A stretch of 64,000 bases of DNA from a virus. How positions within the stretch are numbered: position 1 is the first letter of the stretch; each line of letters starts with the position of its first letter. The notes under the pieces were generated by a model. That model was not told the origin of the DNA, ran no database searches, and saw only the letters and a list, made by a program, of their open reading frames with translations. The stretch spans positions 62,001 to 126,000 of the IMG/VR virus record IMGVR_UViG_3300030685_000016; one strand, 5' to 3'. Below are positions 25,156 to 32,185 of the stretch, piece after piece. A program made the translations under genes and the position numbers.

Positions 25156-25200
25156 GGGATATGTTTGTGAAACATTAAGAGTTCGAAACTCTGTATCCCA
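25156..25200 (+). tRNA. Minimal D-armless tRNA-like element (GTG)
   Basis: 45 bases: acceptor GGGATAT/GTATCCC, T-arm AGAG-TTCGAAA-CTCT and a central hairpin ATGT-TTGTGAA-ACAT that reads as an anticodon arm GTG (His). There is no room for a D-arm. It could be a decayed tRNA, or a functional reduced form like those of animal mitochondria. Confidence 0.4.
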
Positions 25201-25231
25201 CGATGTTCGTTGATATTTTTAATAAAAATGA

Positions 25232-25262
25232 AGAAGACCCGGCTTCAATGCCGGCAGCTCCA
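25232..25262 (+). ncRNA. ssrA: tmRNA acceptor piece (3' half, encoded first)
   Basis: T-arm CCGGC-TTCAAT-GCCGG (25239-25254) followed by CAGCTCC (25255-25261) and A. CAGCTCCA is the hallmark 3' end of tmRNA; it pairs with GGGGCTG, which is found at 25546, downstream. The order of the two halves is therefore permuted, as in the two-piece tmRNAs known from alphaproteobacteria and some cyanobacteria. Confidence 0.6.
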
Positions 25263-25264
25263 CT

Positions 25265-25355
25265 AAATTCTAAAGTGATCGGAATGGAATTGCACCGATT
25301 TATGCCAGTGCCTTAAGTGTGAAATAACACAGGTTTGGGTGCAGCTTTAGAATTT
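25265..25355 (+). ncRNA. Structured RNA in the tmRNA intervening segment
   Basis: AAATTCTAAAG (25265-25275) pairs perfectly over 11 bp with CTTTAGAATTT (25345-25355). Inside are ATCGG/CCGAT and GTGT/ACAC hairpins. It begins three bases after the tmRNA acceptor end, so it may guide processing of the permuted precursor. Confidence 0.45.
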
Positions 25356-25545
25356 TAAAATTTTCCAAGTAATTGAAAAGTTAGGGGCGTAGATTCCTGC
25401 TTAGGTTATATAGTTATATGTAATCGTCTGCGTCTAAACCTAGAATGCCTGTACCCTTGCATCCATGTTAATTAAATGGAGAAACTCGGATAAGTTCAAC
25501 AGGTATATCATGATATAAAAGGGTAATTGAATAAATGGTACATTC

Positions 25546-25690
25546 GGGGCTGACAGGTTATTGATTCGCATATAATAGACTAATGGAGAACATCAAGCTA
25601 TGTAAATGGCAACAAACAATTCAAAGCTTTTGGAGCTCAACCAGTTAGACTGGCAGCTTAAGCCGTACTTGCCCCACGTTATAGGGGCTA
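25546..25690 (+). ncRNA. ssrA: tmRNA coding piece (5' half with tag)
   Basis: Starts GGGGCTGACAGG, the tmRNA 5' acceptor strand. A tag frame from GGC 25608 reads GNKQFKAFGAQPVRLAA and stops at TAA 25659; the ending LAA before the stop is typical of tmRNA tags. A hairpin GCCCC/GGGGC (about 25670-25688) closes the piece. With the acceptor piece at 25232 it can form the tRNA-like domain. The tag is longer than the bacterial tags I know. Confidence 0.6.
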
Positions 25691-25693
25691 CAT

Positions 25694-25766
25694 GGACTTG
25701 AAGCTAATCTGGTGAAAGCGTGGCCCTGAAGAGGCTGAGAGGTTGGATCAAAACCAACTGAGTCCA
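25694..25766 (+). tRNA. tRNA-Phe (GAA)
   Basis: Anticodon arm TGGCC-CTGAAGA-GGCTG gives GAA. Acceptor GGACTTG/TGAGTCC pairs throughout with wobbles. The T-arm GTTGG-ATCAAAA-CCAAC has an unusual loop (A instead of T at its first position). Confidence 0.6.
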
Positions 25767-25783
25767 CAAATTTTTATGTTCAT

Positions 25784-26254
25784 ATGTTTATAACAATTAT
25801 TCAAGGACTAATATTTGTCCTTTACGTATCGTTTTTATTAGTTAGATTTAAGAAACCATTACCATCAATCTCTGATTCATGGTATGAACTATCCGATCCT
25901 ATCAACAATTTATTTACATTATTTTGTTGGAGCATCGGATTTCTTATGTTCTTTCAGATGAATGGTTCTACTCCCTTTTTCTTTTTTTCAGGGGCAGGAT
26001 TATGTTTTACAGGAGCTGCAAGAGCGTTCCGATTAGAAAAAACTACTGAACGAAGAGTTCATCTTATAGGTGCAGCTAGTTGTATTATTTTTGCATTGTT
26101 TGGCTTAATATTTGAAAGAAATTCTATTATTTCGGCCGGATTATTTGCAATAATTACTGGTTTATTAGTTATCTTTAATGTGAAAAATAAAACTTGGTGG
26201 ATAGAAATTAGTGCATTTGCATGTATTTTATTAGGATTATTATTAACATCTTAA
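25784..26254 (+). CDS. Multi-pass membrane protein, 156 aa
   Basis: Five hydrophobic segments (IIQGLIFVLYVSFLLV, LFTLFCWSIGFLMFF, FFFFSGAGLCFTGAA, LIGAASCIIFALFGLIF, SAGLFAIITGLLVIF). No motif identifies it. It is followed by a run of tightly packed unknown genes to 28061. Confidence 0.6.
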   Translation: MFITIIQGLIFVLYVSFLLVRFKKPLPSISDSWYELSDPINNLFTLFCWSIGFLMFFQMNGSTPFFFFSGAGLCFTGAARAFRLEKTTERRVHLIGAASCIIFALFGLIFERNSIISAGLFAIITGLLVIFNVKNKTWWIEISAFACILLGLLLTS

Positions 26255-26263
26255 TTATTAAGA

Positions 26264-26902
26264 ATGGGTATTAAGGAACAAATTAAACAGATTCCTGGAG
26301 TAGAAGCTATTTTATCATTGGAAGAGACTATGAATAGTATTCTTTTTGGTAAGATTCATCCTTCATTAGATAATATTGCTTGTGTTATTTTTGATGAAAA
26401 AAAAGTAGTAAAACAAGAAGAGATAACAACAGATGAAAAAGAAGTATTAAAAACAAAATGCACAGCAATTGAATGTGAAACTAAAGAACAATTTGATTTT
26501 CTTTGGTCTTATATGACTAATACTGATTCTCCTTCTGGAGAGAATTTTAAGGATCCTGGCACTGAGGGAATATTAAATGCCATTGGTTTAACAGGAGCAA
26601 TTGTTTTGAAAAGTAATATAGAATTCTTCAAAAAAGATGGGAATTATACATTATTTTCATTTTGGGATTATATTAATATGGTTGATAAAGCTGATAATTA
26701 TTATTCTTATTTACTTAATTTAGCACAAGCTAAAGGATATAAAGATGGTAAGTTTATAAGTAATCAAAAATATCATTATCCAGTAATGGTTGACGGTGAA
26801 ATTAGTCCTCAAGATTTAGGTTTATCAGATGAAAGTCAACGTGTGATCTATAGTGCAGATGGAGTTTGGTCAAAATTAGAAACTTCACTTCCTTATGAAT
26901 AA
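26264..26902 (+). CDS. Unidentified 212-aa protein
   Basis: Not recognised. Soluble and acidic, with mixed helix and strand. Its end overlaps the next gene by 8 bases, so they are co-translated. Confidence 0.55.
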   Translation: MGIKEQIKQIPGVEAILSLEETMNSILFGKIHPSLDNIACVIFDEKKVVKQEEITTDEKEVLKTKCTAIECETKEQFDFLWSYMTNTDSPSGENFKDPGTEGILNAIGLTGAIVLKSNIEFFKKDGNYTLFSFWDYINMVDKADNYYSYLLNLAQAKGYKDGKFISNQKYHYPVMVDGEISPQDLGLSDESQRVIYSADGVWSKLETSLPYE

Positions 26903-27146
26903 GATGGTCTATAGCAGGATTTATGTTTGGGATTATGATGAATTTAATATTTATATGTTTAGGTTTAAATGCTTAGATGGAGACCAAGTTGTAACTTATA
27001 CAATAGATCGAGGAGATCTATTAGAAGAAAGGACAATTGAGGATATGAGTGTAAACTTCATACGTGTAGCAACTAAACAAGAATGTAGAGATTATATACA
27101 GTTTGAAATTGAACATGGTTATTTCCATGAATTAAATAGTTTTTAG
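26895..27146 (+). CDS. Unidentified 83-aa protein
   Basis: Not recognised. Tyr-rich start (YSRIYVWDYDEFNIYMFRFK) and an acidic tail. It overlaps the previous gene and is 1 base from the next. Confidence 0.5.
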   Translation: MNKMVYSRIYVWDYDEFNIYMFRFKCLDGDQVVTYTIDRGDLLEERTIEDMSVNFIRVATKQECRDYIQFEIEHGYFHELNSF

Positions 27147-27147
27147 A

Positions 27148-27504
27148 ATGGAAGAAGTAAAGGCATTAAGCCTATTAAAAGCAAACAAATCAGTTAAGGA
27201 AAGAGCTGAGAATTATTTAACTTTCATTAAAAGAGAGTTACAGAGAGAGATATTAGATTTATTGATCATTAAGAAAGAAAAGATTGAATCAGAGTTATTT
27301 GAATTAACTAACTTTACGTTAGACACTAATTTAAATTCTGGTTTATCTAGAATGACTAATGAAGATTGTAAGTCAAGGTTTAAGAAAATTATTGAAGCAG
27401 AATATGATTTAACTTTAATTGATTTAGAGTTGAAAGCAAAACAAGCTTCATTTAATAAGTATTTTAGTCTTGATGGTGAGGGGGATTTTGTAGAATTGAA
27501 GTAA
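27148..27504 (+). CDS. Unidentified helical 118-aa protein
   Basis: Not recognised. Mostly alpha-helical and charged (ENYLTFIKRELQREILDLLI), with no membrane segment. Its TAA overlaps the ATG of the next gene. Confidence 0.5.
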   Translation: MEEVKALSLLKANKSVKERAENYLTFIKRELQREILDLLIIKKEKIESELFELTNFTLDTNLNSGLSRMTNEDCKSRFKKIIEAEYDLTLIDLELKAKQASFNKYFSLDGEGDFVELK

Positions 27505-28061
27505 TGGCCAGTGTTTATATTAGCTGTCCAACAAGTGTAAACGAAGATTTTCTTGATGATGTTTATAATCTCATTGAAGAGGAGTTAGATATTCGTGCAT
27601 ATTGTTGGGAGAGGACAACATTATATAGTGATTGGGAAGAAAGAAAAATTAAGGAATGTGTAGGATTTGTGTTAATTACACCAAATAATGAATTTCAAAT
27701 TCCTTTAAACAAAATTCCCAAAGGTTCTATGAAGGAATTAACTATAGCAAGGGAATCTGGATCTGATATATTTTTAGCCTATAAAGCTAAAGATGGAATT
27801 CATATTTATCCAGTAGAAATAACCAATGGAGTTTTCTCTGGTATAGCTAATTCTTCAAATAGAGATCTTGCTATATATAAAAAGGAAAATACTGTAACAG
27901 ATAATTCTTGTAATAAATCATGGCATACTAGTTCAAGTACTAATTTAAGTACTGTTACTATAGCAGATTCTAACATTTGTTCTACAATGACTACTGAAAG
28001 AATACCTTGTGGAGATACTCCTAAATCATATGAAGTTCGTTTACTTTTATTATTAAAATAA
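27504..28061 (+). CDS. TIR- or deoxyribosyltransferase-like protein
   Basis: 185 residues. The first ~110 (VYISCPTSVNEDFLDDVYNL, then AYCWERTTLY, CVGFVLITPN, MKELTIARESGSDIFLAY) have the strand-helix order and the small polar loop after strand 1 seen in TIR/STIR and nucleoside deoxyribosyltransferase folds. A KELTIARE helix carrying Glu is where such enzymes place a catalytic Glu. The C-terminal 70 residues are Ser/Thr-rich. The fold call is tentative. Confidence 0.4.
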   Translation: MASVYISCPTSVNEDFLDDVYNLIEEELDIRAYCWERTTLYSDWEERKIKECVGFVLITPNNEFQIPLNKIPKGSMKELTIARESGSDIFLAYKAKDGIHIYPVEITNGVFSGIANSSNRDLAIYKKENTVTDNSCNKSWHTSSSTNLSTVTIADSNICSTMTTERIPCGDTPKSYEVRLLLLLK

Positions 28062-28112
28062 CATAATATATTTGGTGATTAGGTTTTTATTTATTAAATA
28101 ATTAGATTTTTT

Positions 28113-28493
28113 ATGACAGAATTAGAAGATTCAGTACAGGGTGCAACGGCTCAAGGAGCATTTGGTGCATCATTGAAAAGGAACAACAAGCAAATCCGTG
28201 ATGATAGAGCAGAAGCAATATCTCGTAGTTCCAAGTTGAAATACAAAAGAAAAATTGAAGATCTGGAGGAATTACTGATCTCAATGAAAACTGAACGTGA
28301 CAATATGTTGGATTTATCTCCAACTACTGCTCAAAGTTTGGAACTTGCAAGCAATTTTGATGCCGATAAATTTGTTGCAAATGATGGTGAATTAAGTGTC
28401 AAAATTCGTGAAACAACTATTCGTATGAATATTTGTAAACAACGGTACAATTACCTATTTGGCCAAACCTATGAAATAGAAGGGGAAATCTAA
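28113..28493 (+). CDS. Coiled-coil partner of the vWA protein
   Basis: 126 residues, mostly coiled coil from ~30 to 70 (SSKLKYKRKIEDLEELLISM), with an EGEI end. Its stop overlaps the start of the vWA gene, so the two are coupled and probably interact. Confidence 0.5.
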   Translation: MTELEDSVQGATAQGAFGASLKRNNKQIRDDRAEAISRSSKLKYKRKIEDLEELLISMKTERDNMLDLSPTTAQSLELASNFDADKFVANDGELSVKIRETTIRMNICKQRYNYLFGQTYEIEGEI

Positions 28494-29389
28494 TGGGAAG
28501 TGGTGCATCTTATTCAGTTTTTTCACGTTCAGCACGTGCAGTAGATGAAGGATATTTTACTAAAAGTACTCAGCAAGTCTTTAAAGAAAAAAAACTTCAT
28601 CCCAAAATGGATCCAGCTCAAGCAACATTGCGTGAGTCTAGAGATTCTGAAAATCATCCGAATAGTTTAGCAATTATTATTGCTCTTGATGTAACTGGTT
28701 CAATGGGCCATATACCTCATGAATTATGTAAAGATGGTTTACCAACTATTGTTGAAACAATTATGAATGCAGGAGTGGAACATCCACAAGTGTTATTCTT
28801 AGGTATTGGAGATCATGAATATGATGATGCTCCTTTACAAGTAGGGCAATTTGAAACCAGTGATGATCTTATGGATTTTTGGTTAACAAAAGTCTATCTC
28901 GAAGGAGGTGGAGGAGGTAATGCCGGGGAGAGTTATTCATTAGCTCATTATTTTGCTGGATATCACACCTCTATTGATTGCTTTGAAAAACGTGATCAGA
29001 AAGGTTTTCTATTTACAATTGGTGATGAACCTAATTTGTTAAGTTATCCTGCAAGGGCAATAAAGAACCTTATGGAAAAAGGTGAACATCATGATTATAC
29101 AGCAGAAGAATTAGTTGAAAAAGCTAAAGAATCATATTATGTTTATCATATCCATCTTGCTTCAAGTAATTCTGATTATTCTGGAAGAATTACCAAAAAT
29201 TGGAAACAATTGTTAGGACAAAATTACATTGTTCTTAATGATCAAAATGATATTCCAAAGACTATTGCGAAATTGATTATGGCTAACTACGATAATCAAA
29301 TTCGTGAAACTATTAACACTAATATAAGTTCAAGTAGTAAACCGGTGGATTCAACAGAACCTATAAAGGATTCTGTGACTCTGCTTTAA
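28493..29389 (+). CDS. von Willebrand factor A (vWA) domain protein
   Basis: 298 residues. The vWA core starts near residue 63 (SLAIIIALDVTGSMG), with the metal-site DxTxS as DVTGS and a Gly-rich loop (VYLEGGGGGNAGES). The N-terminus (GASYSVFSRSARAVDEGYF) and overall shape match a family common in large phages and actinobacteria. vWA proteins usually organise metal-dependent protein complexes. A second vWA is in the Ro60 protein at 32186. Confidence 0.75.
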   Translation: MGSGASYSVFSRSARAVDEGYFTKSTQQVFKEKKLHPKMDPAQATLRESRDSENHPNSLAIIIALDVTGSMGHIPHELCKDGLPTIVETIMNAGVEHPQVLFLGIGDHEYDDAPLQVGQFETSDDLMDFWLTKVYLEGGGGGNAGESYSLAHYFAGYHTSIDCFEKRDQKGFLFTIGDEPNLLSYPARAIKNLMEKGEHHDYTAEELVEKAKESYYVYHIHLASSNSDYSGRITKNWKQLLGQNYIVLNDQNDIPKTIAKLIMANYDNQIRETINTNISSSSKPVDSTEPIKDSVTLL

Positions 29390-29401
29390 AAATCAATTAT
29401 T

Positions 29402-29542
29402 ATGGGAGTATTTATTCCAGAAGAAAAACCAGCATCAATGCCAGTAGAAGGTACTGAAGTAGCAACACAAACAGTTGAGGAAACTGCTGAGGTAACTGAG
29501 GAAGTTGCTGAAGTTGCCGAAGAAGTGACAGAAATATTCTAA
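29402..29542 (+). CDS. Acidic 46-aa repeat peptide
   Basis: MGVFIPEEKPASMPVEG is followed by repeats of the type EEVAEVAEEVTE. Very acidic, probably helical or disordered. It closes the vWA operon. Confidence 0.45.
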   Translation: MGVFIPEEKPASMPVEGTEVATQTVEETAEVTEEVAEVAEEVTEIF

Positions 29543-29641
29543 TTTCTGCCTAGGGTTACCTAGTATTAGGATAATTACAAAATAATTATGGTAACTTGCG
29601 TTACCTAACCCACAAATTTTTATTTACTAAATCTATAGATT

Positions 29642-29791
29642 ATGAGAACAGTAGTTTTAACTATTCAAGAATTTTTTAATTTTAAACTTTTAGCCAAAAA
29701 GTTTCATTTTTGTTACCAATGTGAAATTAATTCACCAAATGTTAATGTTAGTGCTGATTCAGAAATTCTTAATAATTTAGGATATGAATAG
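29642..29791 (+). CDS. Unidentified 49-aa protein
   Basis: Not recognised. A basic-aromatic start (IQEFFNFKLLAKKFHFCYQC) with a CxxC that may bind metal. Its TAG overlaps the next start. Confidence 0.45.
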   Translation: MRTVVLTIQEFFNFKLLAKKFHFCYQCEINSPNVNVSADSEILNNLGYE

Positions 29792-30101
29792 TTATATTTA
29801 TTTAATAATTTTGATGATTGTATACGTAATCATTTCAATAGTTATTAATACAAAAGAAGCTAGACGTGCTCGGGAAAATCATATTAGGGATTTAGAATAT
29901 CAAATAAAACTTATTAATTTAGTTCGTGTCTTAAATGAGTATAAAGAATTTTTAGAAAAACAATATAATGAAGCAATGAATATTGCAAGTATACATCATT
30001 ATGATTGTACTGAAGAAAATATACAAAAAGGTATACAACTAAGAGAAAAAATTAAAGAATTGGAATTAAAAATATTTGACAATGAACAAAGCAGTAATTG
30101 A
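29784..30101 (+). CDS. Membrane-anchored coiled-coil protein, 105 aa
   Basis: One transmembrane helix (YLIILMIVYVIISIVI) followed by a basic stop (RRAREN) and coiled coil. It overlaps the adenylosuccinate synthetase gene by 20 bases. Bitopic, with the coiled coil inside the cell. Function unknown. Confidence 0.55.
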   Translation: MNSYIYLIILMIVYVIISIVINTKEARRARENHIRDLEYQIKLINLVRVLNEYKEFLEKQYNEAMNIASIHHYDCTEENIQKGIQLREKIKELELKIFDNEQSSN

Positions 30102-31161
30102 TTTAGTATTTGGTGATGGAGGTAAGGGAGTAGTAACTAATTGGTTGGCTATGAAGGATCCTTCTGGTGTAGTTATTCGGTATTCTGGAGGACAGCAAGC
30201 AGGGCATACAGTAGTAAAAGATGGAGTTCACCATGTTTTTTCCAATTTTGGTTCAGGAACTTTAAATGGTAATCCAACTTATTGGTCAGAGTTCTGTACT
30301 GTAGATCCAGTTGGAATTATTAATGAATTAGAATTATTACAGAAAAAAGGATTTACTCCTAATATTATGTATCATTCTAAATGTCCTATTACTACTTCTT
30401 TAGAAAAGAAAAGAAATGAATCCTGCTACCGAGATCATGGTACTTGTGGTGTTGGTGTTGGATTAACTTGGGAGAGGGAATCAAAATTTTATTCATTATT
30501 AATGGAAGATTTATATCATCCAAAAATTTTTGATATAAAGATTAAAATGATTGAAGAATATTATAATGATAAAGTTAGTGATGTTTTTAGATATTGTGTA
30601 GAAAAGCTTATTACGTTATCTAACATTATGATTTATGATGATGCATATAAAAGATATAAAAATAAAATATTTGAAAGTTCCCAGGGTTTATTGTTAGATA
30701 AAGATTATGGATTTTTCCCACATGTAACTCGTTCTAATGTTGGAACTACTAATATTTTATCCATGGCTGATGATATGGAAGTTTTTCTTGTGACCAGGGG
30801 TTATCAAACAAGACATGGTAAAGGTCCGATGACCAATGTTGGACTTCTTCCTACTCTGAATATTAAAAATGTAGAAACTAATGTTTTCAACAAATTTCAA
30901 GGAGAATTTCGTGTATCTTTGTTGGACTTAGATTTATTGAAATATTCTATCGCAAAAGATCCTTATATTAACAAACATAGGGATAATCTCGTAGTAACTT
31001 GTTTAGATCAAATGGAAAATGATTTTAGAGTAACTCATCGAGGAAATATTTCTAATTTTACTGATAAATTAGAATTTGCTTCATTTATTGGTGAAATACT
31101 TGAAGTTTCCAATGTATGGATAAACTGTTCTGAAGAATCTAATCTTGAAAAGGTATATTAA
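30082..31161 (+). CDS. Adenylosuccinate synthetase-like enzyme
   Basis: About 359 residues, shorter than bacterial PurA (~430). Family motifs: FGDGGKGVVTN (GDxGKG, catalytic Asp kept), GGQQAGHTV (general-acid His), HHVFSNFGSG, and VTRGYQTRHGKGP. PurA joins IMP and Asp using GTP, the first step to AMP. Phage PurZ enzymes of the 2-aminoadenine pathway belong to the same family but, in my recollection, lack the first-motif Asp; here it is present, so a PurA-like reaction is more likely. I prefer the ATG at 30082 (MNKAVIDL). Confidence 0.8.
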   Translation: MNKAVIDLVFGDGGKGVVTNWLAMKDPSGVVIRYSGGQQAGHTVVKDGVHHVFSNFGSGTLNGNPTYWSEFCTVDPVGIINELELLQKKGFTPNIMYHSKCPITTSLEKKRNESCYRDHGTCGVGVGLTWERESKFYSLLMEDLYHPKIFDIKIKMIEEYYNDKVSDVFRYCVEKLITLSNIMIYDDAYKRYKNKIFESSQGLLLDKDYGFFPHVTRSNVGTTNILSMADDMEVFLVTRGYQTRHGKGPMTNVGLLPTLNIKNVETNVFNKFQGEFRVSLLDLDLLKYSIAKDPYINKHRDNLVVTCLDQMENDFRVTHRGNISNFTDKLEFASFIGEILEVSNVWINCSEESNLEKVY

Positions 31162-31175
31162 ATATCTTTAGTAAT

Positions 31176-31246
31176 TGCCCTATAGTATAATGGTAATACG
31201 TATCCCTTTGGAGGATAAGTTTTTAGTTCGAACCTAGGTGGGGTAA
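31176..31246 (+). tRNA. tRNA-Gln (TTG)
   Basis: Anticodon arm TATCC-CTTTGGA-GGATA gives TTG. Acceptor TGCCCTA/TGGGGTA, T-arm with TTCGAAC. First of a tRNA group that leads to the Ro60 gene. Confidence 0.8.
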
Positions 31247-31251
31247 CAAAT

Positions 31252-31332
31252 GCTGACGATGGTAAATGGGTTAAATCATGGGTCTGTAAAACCCTCGCTT
31301 CGGCTATGGCAGTTCAAATCTGTCCGGCAGCA
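31252..31332 (+). tRNA. tRNA-Tyr (GTA)
   Basis: Loop CTGTAAA between GGGT and ACCC gives GTA. Class II variable arm (CTCGCTTCGGCTAT), as expected for Tyr. T-loop TTCAAAT, acceptor GCTGACG/CGGCAGC with one mismatch. Confidence 0.75.
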
Positions 31333-31519
31333 CAATATTAATAATTTAAAAGTTCACATAAACTTATTATGTATGATGTATATTTTAACTAGAGAGAATA
31401 GCCAGGAATAGCCCGATCAGCTTTCAGTCCCAGTGTAAACCTGGGCGACGTCCTCGAAGAATCGTTGTAATGGTAATAGTTAAAAATCAAAAAGATCTAG
31501 GTAATCAATAGAAAAATAC
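31333..31519 (+). ncRNA. Short non-coding stretch with a hairpin
   Basis: GTCCCAG (31427-31433) pairs with CTGGG and GAC (31441-31449) with one bulged C, loop TGTAAAC. An AATAGCC direct repeat lies upstream (31397-31413). It could be a tRNA remnant, since the hairpin has anticodon-arm dimensions. Confidence 0.3.
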
Positions 31520-31657
31520 ATGAGAACTGGAAACAAATTAAACTCATTCCTTAATGGTGAATGGGCAAGACACGTGAGGTATTGGGGTAAAAAATTTACA
31601 TCACGTAAAAGAAGAACATTAGATAAGAAGTTAATAAGACAATTATTAACAGAATAA
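31520..31657 (+). CDS. Basic 45-aa protein
   Basis: MRTGNKLNSFLNGEWARHV with a C-terminus very rich in Lys and Arg (FTSRKRRTLDKKLIRQ). It lies inside the tRNA/Ro60 locus, so RNA binding is an attractive but unproven idea. Confidence 0.5.
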   Translation: MRTGNKLNSFLNGEWARHVRYWGKKFTSRKRRTLDKKLIRQLLTE

Positions 31658-31666
31658 AAAAACAAA

Positions 31667-31781
31667 TGGGGAAGTAGCCAAATGGATAGGCAATTGAATT
31701 AGGATCAATCAAAAAAATAAGTAATTTTCTAAGTTACTTACAATACCTACAAAAATGTAAGTTCGAATCTTACCTTCCCCA
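31667..31781 (+). tRNA. tRNA-Leu (TAG) with extended variable region
   Basis: Acceptor GGGGAAG/CTTCCCC, anticodon arm ATTGA-ATTAGGA-TCAAT giving TAG, T-arm GTAAG-TTCGAAT-CTTAC. The variable region is over 40 bases and holds the hairpin AAGTAAT/GTTACTT followed by ACAATACC, the motif shared by the elements around the Ro60 gene. Confidence 0.7.
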
Positions 31782-31787
31782 CAAAAT

Positions 31788-31862
31788 AGTCGTTTAGCTC
31801 AGTTGATTTAGAGCATTTGTTTTACACACAAAAGGTCACTGGTTTGAATCCAGTCACGACTA
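31788..31862 (+). tRNA. tRNA-Val (TAC)
   Basis: Anticodon arm TTTGT-TTTACAC-ACAAA gives TAC. T-arm ACTGG-TTTGAAT-CCAGT; acceptor AGTCGTT/CACGACT with one mismatch. Confidence 0.75.
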
Positions 31863-31882
31863 CAAAAAATTCGAAAAAACAT

Positions 31883-31992
31883 GGGGGACAAGCCGACGGT
31901 AGGCATCAAATCTTGAAATTTTGACAAAAAATTAGTAACTTCGAAAGTTACTTACAATACCTTTAAAATGTGGTTCGACTCCACGTTCCCCC
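31883..31992 (+). tRNA. tRNA-Ser (TGA) with extended variable region
   Basis: Acceptor GGGGGAC/GTTCCCC, loop CTTGAAA giving TGA, T-arm GTGG-TTCGACT-CCAC. The variable region carries AGTAACT-TCGA-AGTTACT and then TACAATACC, again the Ro60-locus motif. It is well beyond the usual length of a Ser arm. Confidence 0.7.
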
Positions 31993-31997
31993 ACAAC

Positions 31998-32059
31998 AAG
32001 ACACTTACAATAATTTATAAATAAATCACTTCAATTATGTAATTAAATTTCAGTGTCTT
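31998..32059 (+). ncRNA. Y-RNA-like element A
   Basis: AAGACACT (31998-32005) pairs over 8 bp with AGTGTCTT (32052-32059). The 5' strand is followed by TACAATA, shared with the elements at 32069, 35185 and 35408. The interior is AT-rich with no clear tRNA arm. It lies 130 bases before the Ro60 gene. Confidence 0.5.
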
Positions 32060-32068
32060 CAACTTATT

Positions 32069-32124
32069 AAGTTACTTACAATAAATATACTTTAAATTTT
32101 TGGTAAATTAAAATCAAGTAACTT
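32069..32124 (+). ncRNA. Y-RNA-like element B
   Basis: AAGTTACTT (32069-32077) pairs over 9 bp with AAGTAACTT (32116-32124); ACAATAAA follows the first strand. An inner hairpin AATTT/AAATT has loop TTGGT. Element A lies just upstream and the Ro60 gene just downstream. Confidence 0.5.
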
Positions 32125-32131
32125 CCCACAC

Positions 32132-32153
32132 AAGACATTAAATATGTCTTTTT
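32132..32153 (+). terminator. Hairpin with T-run before the Ro60 gene
   Basis: AAGACAT-TAAAT-ATGTCTT followed by TTTATT. It could end the transcript of the upstream RNAs or attenuate Ro60 expression. It argues against a start at 32144, which would lie inside it. Confidence 0.45.
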
Positions 32154-32185
32154 ATTATGTGTTTATTATTAATACTTTAGAACTT

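Noticed and set aside
25606-25701. 31-residue ATG frame in the tmRNA coding piece (MATNNSKLLELNQLDWQLKP...)
   Set aside because: It runs into tRNA-Phe, and the same bases in another frame give a tag ending LAA-stop between matching tmRNA halves; the tmRNA reading explains more. It is kept in mind as the main alternative.
30082-31161. PurZ (2-aminoadenylosuccinate synthetase) call
   Set aside because: The first-motif Asp typical of PurA is present and no firm Z-genome partner gene was seen.
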